From JBEKTY01 sp049515555 (lineage in GTDB: Bacteria > Planctomycetota > Planctomycetia > Pirellulales > Thermoguttaceae): 64,000 nt of DNA. Positions 8,303 through 16,100 of the stretch are shown here, piece by piece. Where the stretch lies: assembly GCA_049515555.1 (NCBI GenBank), contig JBEKTY010000004.1, positions 41,769 to 105,768 on the forward strand. Direction: 5' to 3'. The notes under the pieces are model-generated. The model saw only the letters and a program-made list of their open reading frames with translations, searched no databases and was not told the DNA's origin. Made by a program: the position numbers and the translations under genes. The stretch's first letter is position 1. Each line of letters opens with the position of its first letter.

Positions 8303-8413
8303 CCGCGTTGTGGCCGGTCTCCGACCGAGCCGCACCGCCGACCGAAGGTCTCCCGATCTCCCGGAGACCTTCGGTCGAGCCGCGGCGAGGTCGGGAGACC
8401 CGCGCCGAACGCG
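8303..8413. repeat. P3 palindromic repeat
   Basis: Begins GCGTTGTGGCCGGTCTCC and ends GGGAGACCCGCGCCGAACGC, with a complementary centre CCGAAGGTCTCC / GGAGACCTTCGG. It lies directly upstream of the transglutaminase-like gene and may overlap its promoter. Confidence 0.82.
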
Positions 8414-8542
8414 CCTCCCTTGGACCAGTCTGACCTCGGCCGGGATACACCCCGAACCGCACAGCCGGCTAGTTTACTCCCCGGCCGGCGCAATGTCCAA
8501 CGTCTGTGGCAATTGTGTTCGGCACGTTCTCCTGGCAGCATG

Positions 8543-8662
8543 TGGAATCGCGGGGCGACCGGGGAACCCGGAGGGTTCCAAGCCATTAGCCCCGTGGTCG
8601 CGCGAGCGCGACCCGGGGTACGTGGATCCGCAAAGCCGACGACCCTGGAGGGGTCGCAGCCG
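8543..8662 (+). repeat. P11 repeat, left copy
   Basis: About 120 bp containing GGGTTCCAAGCCATTAGCCC and ending GGGGTCGCAGCCGG. A copy in the opposite orientation lies at 12861-12980, so the two bracket the 4.2 kb containing the zinc-ribbon nuclease gene. Confidence 0.8.
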
Positions 8663-9099
8663 GGCATTGCTTCGACCCCGTTGGGGTCGGTTACGCGTGA
8701 GGAGCCTCGAGGCCGGTGGTGTCGTCGCTGGCGCTCCGAAACCACCGGCTAATAGCTGCTATCCCTCCGGGATAATGGCATGCGGCCCCGCTCCTCGGCC
8801 CGGCGTTTGCGCGGTGTTCACGCTGGGCTGATGGCCGGGGTCGCGTACGGTCATCCAGGGATGGCCGGATGTTGTCCAATGGTTGCCCCAGCGCCAGCGA
8901 TTACACCACCGGCTCGGAGACCCGACGGGCTAACCGGCCCCGGCGGACAGCGTCGACTGGTTGATGGCGCGGGCCCCAAGACGCGGCGGTTCGGGACGGC
9001 CATTCATGGTCGTTTCCGGCGCAGCCGGTATTCGACCCGGCGTTGACGCCGGGTTGGGCTGGTGCGAATCAATTCCCTAACTATCGACGCCACCCGTTG

Positions 9100-9203
9100 T
9101 CAGCCCCGTTCGACGGGGCTCCTTCCTATGGCCGCAGCCCCGGCCGCGTCGGCCCACCGTAATTCTCCCACAAGCGAGGAGCCCCGTGGAACGGGGCTGA
9201 CAG
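9100..9203. repeat. Inverted repeat pair, AGCCCCGTTCGACGGGGCT type
   Basis: A small hairpin (GTCAGCCCCGTTCGACGGGG) and its inverted partner ending ACGGGGCTGAC lie about 80 bp apart. Together they form a larger palindrome. Confidence 0.75.
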
Positions 9204-9346
9204 GCGTGGCGTGATGGAGAGAGGCGCTGTACGGGCTTGCCGTACCCATGCTGAAGCATGGGCCTATTACCGGCGAGCGGCGGAAACGGGCCTGAAGGCC
9301 CGTGGGTCACGTCCTTCGCGGGGCCAAGACCACAAGCAAGTGACCC

Positions 9347-9503
9347 TTCGGCTGGCGTCGTCGCCAGCGGTGGCCCGGCCCTCGTTGCCGCGCGGCATGG
9401 GGCAGCACAGACGGCCGGCCAACCCGATTCGCGAAGGTCGTGTCACGGCCTTCAGGCTGGCAGTTACAGAACCAGCAGTCAACGCCTAACGGCTAACGAC
9501 GGC
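9347..9503 (+). repeat. P12 direct repeat, copy 1
   Basis: About 157 bp beginning CGGCTGGCGTC and ending GGCTAACGACGGC. It is repeated with roughly 80 to 85 percent identity at 10012-10168 in the same orientation. A small minus-strand gene lies between the copies. Confidence 0.8.
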
Positions 9504-9575
9504 CTGGTGCCACGCTCCGCGTTTCGGCAGCGCGGGCACGCCGCCAAGCGGCGCGTGGAATTTGGCGTGCCCCCC

Positions 9576-9803
9576 TCAACGCCGGGACCGTTGGTCGGGC
9601 TTCCCGGCTGCCGCGTAGACGTGTTTGATGACCTCCTCCTCGTGAACGTGGCCGATCGCCTCAAGCTCAGCCAGTACCGTACAGGTGGTAGCAATCGCGG
9701 AAAAGTCTTTTCGGCCCTTCATTTTCGGATCCTCCTCGAGGATGCCGCAAACCTCGAGATACCGCTTCGCGACGAAATTGACCCGATCGCCTAGTGACCT
9801 CAT
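9576..9803 (-). CDS. Small unknown protein between direct repeats
   Basis: A 75-residue product starting MRSLGDRVNFVAKRYLEVC. The start at 9803 is chosen because GAGAGGGG lies about nine bases upstream; an ATG at 9821 is also in frame. The composition is that of a soluble, mostly helical protein with a charged middle (EEDPKMKGRKDF). I do not recognise a family. It lies within the pair of P12 direct repeats, so it could be cargo of a small mobile segment. Being short, it may also be a chance frame. Confidence 0.5.
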   Translation of the reverse strand: MRSLGDRVNFVAKRYLEVCGILEEDPKMKGRKDFSAIATTCTVLAELEAIGHVHEEEVIKHVYAAAGKPDQRSRR

Positions 9804-10011
9804 TTTGAACACCCCTCTCATGCTATCCAGGTTTCCATAAGACGAGCCAGATCCTTGGACCTACCCTACCAACTAAGGCCAGCGAGTACAAGGGGCCCCG
9901 GACATGCTACTAGTTTCCTGGAGGTGGTGTCGTCAACCGCCCCGGCCGTGCCGTAGCCGTAGGAGGCGTCGCGGCCACTGGGATAGGCCACGTCGGCCGT
10001 ACCGCAACCGC

Positions 10012-10168
10012 TCGGCTGGCGTCATTCGCCAGCGATGGCCCGGGGCTCGTTGCCGCGTGGCATGAGGTGGTACAGACGGCCGGCCAACTCGGTACACAAA
10101 GATCGTGCCACGGTCTTCAGACTGGCAGTTACAGAACGAGCAGTCAACGGCTAATGGCTAACGACGGC
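10012..10168 (+). repeat. P12 direct repeat, copy 2
   Basis: Second copy of the ~157 bp unit, again ending GGCTAACGACGGC, 509 bp after the first. The differences are scattered, so the duplication is not recent. Confidence 0.8.
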
Positions 10169-10180
10169 ATCACGCCGCGC

Positions 10181-10200
10181 CCCCAGGAAAATTCTTGGGG
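10181..10200 (+). terminator. Short palindromic hairpin
   Basis: CCCCAGGAAAATTCTTGGGG is a near-perfect palindrome followed by G-rich rather than T-rich sequence. It is at best a weak terminator or a protein-binding site. Confidence 0.25.
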
Positions 10201-10323
10201 AGGGGGTAGTGTCCTAATTTGCTCGGTTTGGTTCCCCCTTGCATACCGTTTCTGTGTGTGTTCTAATTATGACACGTTGACAGTTGCCTCCCCACCGATG
10301 GAATTAAGAGGAGAATGTCAATC

Positions 10324-10614
10324 ATGGCCAATCGGCCAAAACAGGGTCCTCGGATCACGTATGAAATTGTCCAGGGGCTCACAGATCTGACGATTGACGC
10401 GATTCACCAGGCTGGAGCTAGGCCGAAGCCGGGGGTGAAGCGCCAGCATCTCGACCTCTCCTCCCTTGAAAGCATTGTCCTTTGGGTCGCTGCCCATGGT
10501 CACGTTGATTTACGGAGGAAGATTTGCGGTTACGCCGCACAGTCGTTGCTTGATGACGGAGTTTTGCAGGGGGCCCCAAAAAAACCGCGCTCTTCCTCTT
10601 CCGATCGTCAATGA
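10324..10614 (+). CDS. Small unknown protein
   Basis: A 96-residue product beginning MANRPKQGPRITYEIVQGL. An AGGAG site at 10309-10313 is ten bases before the ATG at 10324 and only one base before the in-frame ATG at 10315, so 10324 is preferred. The middle (SLESIVLWVAAHGHVDLRRKICGYAAQSLLDDG) looks helical and soluble; the C-terminus is a basic Ser-rich tail. I do not recognise a family. It lies about 550 bp upstream of the nuclease gene on the same strand, inside the segment bounded by the inverted P11 repeats. Confidence 0.58.
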   Translation: MANRPKQGPRITYEIVQGLTDLTIDAIHQAGARPKPGVKRQHLDLSSLESIVLWVAAHGHVDLRRKICGYAAQSLLDDGVLQGAPKKPRSSSSDRQ

Positions 10615-11170
10615 GACTGGAAACTGCTTCTCGGACAGACACTAACGCCCCCGTTGGCCACGCCTCTGCGAATCAACACGCCACCCAGAGGTACAATTCA
10701 GGATGCTACCGGGGGGGGCGCTTGGAAACGCCACAAACCGCAACGGAGGTAGGCTTCGTCGCGCCACCGTGGTGGGGTCCCGGTGGCCCGGAAAAAGTAA
10801 CGGCCGCGTGAATCGGAACAACGATAGGCCGGCCCGATCGCTAAAGAGAACGATCGATCAAGAGCCAGAACGCCGACACCACCCAGGCACCCGACGCTGA
10901 ATGGAAGGTGGTTGCTGGCCTCAAAGCGCACGGCATCGACGCGGTCCGAGGAAAACTTCGGGGTGCGCAGGAAGGTCCATACCGCTGCCGGGTACCCGTC
11001 GCCGCTGACCTGAAACGCTCAGCGTCCGCGCGCGGGAAGACGCCGGGGGAGGCAGTCCGCAGCCGGCGGGCCGGGCGGGCAGGGGGCAGCCCGGGGATTG
11101 GGCCGCCACCCATGCGCCGAAGAGAACACGCCATGAGCGAGCGCTGGGCACCGCAGGGGAGTAAGGATAG
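10615..11170. other. 556 bp without a supported gene
   Basis: No repeat, RNA or convincing gene is recognised. Overlapping frames on both strands look like noise. The promoter of the nuclease gene probably lies near the right end, where GGGGAGTAAGGA precedes its ATG. Confidence 0.5.
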
Positions 11171-12760
11171 ATGGCCCCACACCCGAAGGCAACCGTTGCG
11201 GATTTTCCAAGTGTGGCATCGCAATGGCACCCCACCCAAAATGGTGGCGCCACACCGGAGGAAGTTCCATTCGGCACCAGTAAGAAATACTGGTGGGTCT
11301 GCGACAAGGGGCCGGATCACGTTTGGCACGCTTCGCCAAACGGGAGGATCAAGGCCGTTCAGCGCAACGGCGTCACCCGCTTTGAAATCCGTGGTTGCCC
11401 TGCCTGTGCTGGAAAGCAGGCGTCGGTCACTAATTCGTTGGCGGCACTGTTTCCGGAAATTGCGAGCGAATGGCATCCGTTGTTAAACGGAAATACGACG
11501 CCTGACATGGTGGTCGCGCGATCCAACAAGGGGTACTGGTGGAAATGCCCCCGAGGGCCGGAACATGAGTGGCCGGCGCAGCCAAACAATCGGATTTCGG
11601 GGGACACGGGATGCCCCTGCTGTGCGGGTCGCAAGCTTTCCGTCACCAACTGCCTGGAGACTCTGCGACCGGACTTGGCTCGGGAATGGCATCCTGAGAA
11701 AAACGGCAAACTGACGCCGCGCGATATCGTAGCGGGGACGAGCAAGAGGTACTGGTGGAGGTGTCCGGCAGGGCCAGATCACGAATGGCCACAGTCTCCG
11801 AACCAGCGCAAGAACGCGGGCTGCCCTTACTGTCGCGGGTTAAGAGTGTCCGTCACCAACAGCTTGGCCGCGCGATTCCCCGAGATTGCGAAGTTCTGGC
11901 ATCCGGATCGCAATGGAGATTTGACACCGCACGACGTGACTTATGGCACAGGCAGGGAGTACTGGTGGCGTTGTCCCCGGGGACCGGACCATGAGTGGAG
12001 GCGGTCGCCAAACGATATGGTCAACGATAAAGCCGCGCCGTGCCCGTTCTGTGCCAACGTTCTCTTGTCCGTAACCAACTCGTTGGCAACGAAGTTTCCC
12101 AAATTAGCTGCCGAATTTCGTCCTACAAACAATCTTGATTCTAAAACGGGACGAGTGCTCACCGCGGCGGATGTCATCGCTGGTAGCCAGGTGGTTGTCT
12201 GGTGGCAGTGCCGCAAGAATCCGACCCACGAATGGCCAACTCCAGTTGTTCGTCGCACCCACAACCGAACGGGGTGCCCGTGGTGCCGGGTGGTCCCGCG
12301 GTCCAGGGTTGAGATTCTGATCGCATACGAACTTGCGTATGTGGTGGGGTTCGGCCCAGACGCACACAAACTGCGGATCGGCAGGCGTGTTGTGGACGTG
12401 GACATTATGATTCCTGAACTGTCCACGATTGTTGAATACGATGGATCCTACACGCACCGTGGCAAGGAGGAGAACGATCGCCGCAAGACCCGGCAGCTAA
12501 CCAACGCGGGCTGGACCGTAATTCGCCTGCGCGAAGAACCGTTGCAATGCGTTACGGAGCACGATGTCGTAATCCCCGTGACTCGTGCCCGAGACGACGC
12601 GGCAATCAAGAACACGGTTGACATTGCACTCCGGAAAATCGCGTCAGTCCGTGGGGTTTGTCTCCCGAAGATGAAGGGCTACCTTCGGCGCAAAACGTGC
12701 GCAAATCGAACGGCGGCAGAGAGCCACACTGAGGCGTTGCTGACGGCTGCTGCGAAGTGA
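11171..12760 (+). CDS. Five tandem zinc-ribbon (DUF4379-like) repeats fused to a Vsr-like endonuclease domain
   Basis: This 529-residue protein has five repeats of about 70 residues at roughly 20-80, 100-152, 172-222, 242-294 and 316-372. Each has a W-H-P-x-x-N-G start, a Y-W-W-x-C-x-x-G-P-D/E-H-x-W core and a C-P-x-C end, so each should bind one zinc. The C-terminal domain (about 376-460) reads as a PD-(D/E)XK nuclease of the Vsr/DUF559 type. It has Glu381 near its start, VVDVDIMIP with Asp411, IVEYDG with Glu422, and GWTVIRLRE. Such arrays are thought to read DNA and guide the nuclease, as in some homing or defence enzymes; that role is inference. The ribosome site GGGGAGTAAGGA supports the start. 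Codon use is less GC-extreme than its neighbours, in keeping with transfer. No methylase is adjacent. Confidence 0.85.
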   Translation: MAPHPKATVADFPSVASQWHPTQNGGATPEEVPFGTSKKYWWVCDKGPDHVWHASPNGRIKAVQRNGVTRFEIRGCPACAGKQASVTNSLAALFPEIASEWHPLLNGNTTPDMVVARSNKGYWWKCPRGPEHEWPAQPNNRISGDTGCPCCAGRKLSVTNCLETLRPDLAREWHPEKNGKLTPRDIVAGTSKRYWWRCPAGPDHEWPQSPNQRKNAGCPYCRGLRVSVTNSLAARFPEIAKFWHPDRNGDLTPHDVTYGTGREYWWRCPRGPDHEWRRSPNDMVNDKAAPCPFCANVLLSVTNSLATKFPKLAAEFRPTNNLDSKTGRVLTAADVIAGSQVVVWWQCRKNPTHEWPTPVVRRTHNRTGCPWCRVVPRSRVEILIAYELAYVVGFGPDAHKLRIGRRVVDVDIMIPELSTIVEYDGSYTHRGKEENDRRKTRQLTNAGWTVIRLREEPLQCVTEHDVVIPVTRARDDAAIKNTVDIALRKIASVRGVCLPKMKGYLRRKTCANRTAAESHTEALLTAAAK

Positions 12761-12860
12761 CGCGAAACCGGGGGCGCGCCACTCCTTTCGCCGCTTCTTG
12801 GGCCGAACACCTTTATGCAGTTGAACACCCGACCAGCAAGGCCCTCCAGACGCTCCATGA

Positions 12861-12980
12861 CCGGCTGCGACCCCTGCCGGGGTCGTGGGCCTTACCGATT
12901 CCCGGACCCCGGGTGCGCTATCGCGACCCGGGGCTAATGGCTTGGAACCCTACGGGTTCCCCGGTCGTCCCCGCGATTGC
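12861..12980 (-). repeat. P11 repeat, right copy (inverted relative to 8543-8662)
   Basis: Contains CCGGCTGCGACCCC at one end and GGCTAATGGCTTGGAACCC near the other, the complement of the left copy with scattered differences. It closes the bracket around the zinc-ribbon nuclease segment. Confidence 0.8.
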
Positions 12981-13019
12981 GTGCGCTGCCTGGAAAACTT
13001 GCCACGCGCGCTGTCCAAC

Positions 13020-13117
13020 CGAGCGGCCTCCAATCCCCAATCCCCAATCCCCAATCCCCAATCCCTAAATCCCCAAATCCCCAAATCCCTAAATCCCTAA
13101 ATCCCTAAATCCCTTCC
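13020..13117. repeat. Tandem CCCCAATC / CCCTAAAT tract after the macroglobulin gene
   Basis: About a dozen 7-8 bp units run from CCCCAATCCCCAATCCCC to CCCTAAATCCCTAAATCCC. Read on the gene's strand this is a GGGATTTAGGG tract that starts at the stop codon. It resembles the shorter tract at 1686-1722. Its G-runs may form a quadruplex. Confidence 0.85.
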
Positions 13118-16100
13118 CTACGGCACGTCCAGCACGAAGCTCTCCGAATGGCTGTTGAACTCCGGGGCGTACATGCACTGGATCTGGGCCATGCCGGTCT
13201 GGTACTGGCCCTTGTGCACCACGCGGGCCGCATACTCGAACACGTACGTGCCCTTGGGCAGGTAGTCGATGAAGAAGTGGCTGGCCGTGTCGCGGGTCGA
13301 TTCGTAGTAGCCCAGGCCGTCTTGGTACTTGTAGTGCGACAGCACGCCCTCGGGCTCGGTGCCGCTGGCCCGGTAGTCCTTCAGGTGCACGTACTCCATG
13401 TCGCGGTCGGTGTGGAGGGTGATCCGCACGACGAGCTCGTCGCCCACCTGGAGCGGGGCCGAAGGGGACAGTCCCACTGAAGGGGACAGTCCCATTTTCG
13501 TCGGACGAAAATTGGGACAGTCCCCGACGGGTTCCAGCACGGGGCCCTTGGCCGTGTACTGCCGCCTCCACAGCGACTTCGTCAGCCGCAGCGGCGTGCC
13601 GGCATAGGGCGTGATCTTGCTCGTGTCCTCGAGGTACTGCCAGTGCACGCTGCCCCAGGCCACGCCCGCATCGAGCTTCCGGACCGTGATGCGGCCCAGC
13701 TCGGGCATGATCTCGCCGCGGGCGAAGCGCTGCTGGAAGTAGCCCGTGCCGGCCTCCACCTTCTCGGGCTTGATGGTCGTGGGGCCGAGGGTGACCTCGA
13801 CCAGTTGGTCGGACTTCAGCAGGCCTGTGCCGCGGAGCAAGAGGGCATAGACGGCGTCGGCCGTGGCCTTGGTGGTCTTCCAGTCCTGGGTCTGCTTCTG
13901 CTTCAGGAGCCAGACTTTGCAGTCTTCGACGGTCTGGGCGTCGCTCATAACCTCGTCGAAGGCCTCGATCATCATGGCCTGGGTTTCGATCGGGGCGCGG
14001 TACCACCACCAGGAAAGTTCGGTATCGCGCCAGAACATGCCCAGCTCGTCGTCGCTGACCGAGCGCTCCTTGATCGAGCGCATGATGGCGGCCGGCGTGG
14101 CCCGATCGCCGAAGCGTTTCAAGGCGATCGCCAGGTGCGCCTGCGACTGCCGGCAGTCCACGGCCAGCCAATAGCGGCGGGCCTGGCCCAGGAAGTAATC
14201 CACCGCCTCCCGCGGCCCGGGCGCCACGGGGCGGTCCTCCAAGAAGAAGCTGCGGCCGTAAAGATACAGGGCCACGGTGCTGGAAAGGTGATTCTCGTCC
14301 GGGTGGCCGGCCTGGAGGATATCGCGATACATACGATCGATCCAGCCGTCCAGGCGGCCCAGCGACTTAACGGCCGCGGCCGTATCGAGCTTCACCCCCA
14401 GGTGCCTGAGCCGGCCGTAGCCGGTGGTGATGTACAGCGTAATGTAATCGTTGGGCGGCCCGCCGGGGAACCAGGGCCAGGCCCCGTCGCCCATCTGCAT
14501 CTCGGCCAGTTTGGCCAGCAGCCGGGTCGTCTCGTCGTTCAAGCGGTTCTCGTCGAAGAGGATGCCCACGTTCCGCCGGGCCTGGCTCTCGGAGGCCGCC
14601 TGGCGGACCCACGGCGTCTCCTCCAACAGCACCGACTTCAGGTCCTGGTTCTTCTCCAGCGGGCTGTCCAAGGCCGGCGTGCCCTTCCACTGCTCGAATA
14701 TGCGGCCGATCTTCGGGTCCGAACCCGCGATGTGCCGGGCCAGGGCGTTGGCGTACAAGCGGTTGAAAACCTGCTCCGTACACTCGTAGGGAAACTCCAT
14801 CAGGTACGGCAGGGCCATCACCGCGTACCACGCCGGCTGCGAGACCATCTCCACCGTCAGGCTTTCGTGGCGGAGCGTCTTGGATTGGCCCGACTGCCGG
14901 AGCCGGGCGAAGTCGAAGCTCTTGGTCTCGGGCCCGCGGATGGGCAGCGGCATGGACTCGGTCACCAGCGTCCGCCGCACCAATACCGGCAGCAGGCCCT
15001 CCTCGCCGTCCGATAGCCGGCCGGTCGAGCCCACCGCCTTGTAGCTCAGGGGGCCGGTCCCGTCGGGAATAGCCAGCCGCCAGGCGTAGCTTTGCGACTG
15101 TTTGGCCGGCAGATCGAAGCCGCGGTCCGTGTCGGTATTGCCCAGCGCGGCGTCCAGGGGCTTGGCGGTCCGCGCGTCGGCCAGCGTCAGCCGCACGCTG
15201 CCCGCCTGCCGGGTGGCCGATTGGTTCGAGACCTTGACGGTGAACTCCAGCACGTCGCCCTCGCGCAGGAACCGCGGCGGATTGGGCTGGACCATGATGT
15301 CCTTGGCCGTTACCGCCTTGTCCTCCAAGAGGCCGCTGCGCAACTGGCCGTCGTGGGCGAAGCCCAGGAACTTCCACTGGGTGAGGGCCTCGGGCATCGT
15401 GAACTCGATCTTCACCAGGCCGTCGCTGCCGGCCACCAGGTGCGGGAAGAAGAAGGCCGTCTCGTTGAGGTTCTTGCGGGCGGCGACCTGCCCCAGGTCG
15501 GGCCGGAGCGCCCCGGGGGCCTGCCCGGCCTGCTGCAGCCCACCCGCCAACTGCTTGTCGGCCATCATTGCCCCGTCGCGCTTCAGGGCTTCAACCTCGC
15601 GCAATTGCCTTCCGTTGGCCGCGCGATCGTCCGCGAGAAGGTTGAACTTTCCGTTGGCCTCCTGTTGCTGTTCGCCCGCCATGGCCCGTTCCATGCGTCC
15701 TGCCGCCATTGGCGCGGCCAAGGCGGCCCGGCGCCCCGCGCCGCGGCCAAAGCCAGCCTCAAAACCGTAGTACATGTATCCCCACAGGTCGACCGTAATG
15801 CTCGCCGGAAACGAGCGGTAGGTCAGTTTCGCATCCTTCTGATCGAACGGCCAGGCGCCGAGCATCTGGAACAGGGGCTTGGCCATGTTCTCGAACTGGC
15901 TGCCCCGAGCGGTCCAGTCCTGGCGAAAGACGCCGAACCCGCGGGGCCAGGCGTGCGGCAGATAGGCGTCCAGCGACTGGTCGTACAAGGCGGCCACCAT
16001 TTCGGCCACGGCCGTGGCCGACACGTCGGCAGAGGACGCGGGGACACGGGGACGCGGGGACGCGGAGACCTCGGGATTCACCGCGTCACCGTGTCTCCCC

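Larger units (their letters stand above)
8271..9575. other. 1.3 kb repeat-rich stretch without a supported gene
   Basis: Frames here overlap repeats and show no recognisable protein. The stretch contains a P3 element (8303-8413), the left copy of the inverted P11 repeat (8543-8662), a hairpin pair built on AGCCCCGTTCGACGGGGCT (9100-9203) and the first copy of the P12 direct repeat (9347-9503). Confidence 0.65.
9804..10323. other. 520 bp without a supported gene
   Basis: Holds P12 copy 2 (10012-10168), then a CCCCAGGAAAATTCTTGGGG hairpin (10181-10200). The rest is more AT-rich and probably contains the promoter for the small gene at 10324. No other gene is seen. Confidence 0.6.
12761..13117. 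other. Gene-free stretch with P11 copy and tandem tract
   Basis: These 357 bp between converging genes hold the right copy of P11 (12861-12980) and the CCCCAATC/CCCTAAAT tandem tract (about 13020-13117). No gene is seen. Confidence 0.7.

Noticed and set aside
6351..8831. Long plus-strand open frame of about 826 codons
   Set aside because: It lies opposite the transglutaminase-like gene and has a low-complexity His/Arg/Ala composition typical of antisense frames in GC-rich DNA.
8780..9046. Small plus-strand gene of about 88 codons
   Set aside because: Overlaps repeat-rich sequence, no ribosome site, Arg/Pro-rich product without family features.
10908..11486. Plus-strand frame overlapping the nuclease gene start
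   Set aside because: It overlaps the well-supported nuclease gene in another frame and its product is low complexity.
13020..13117. Possible CRISPR or integron array
   Set aside because: Units are 7-8 bp in pure tandem with no spacers.
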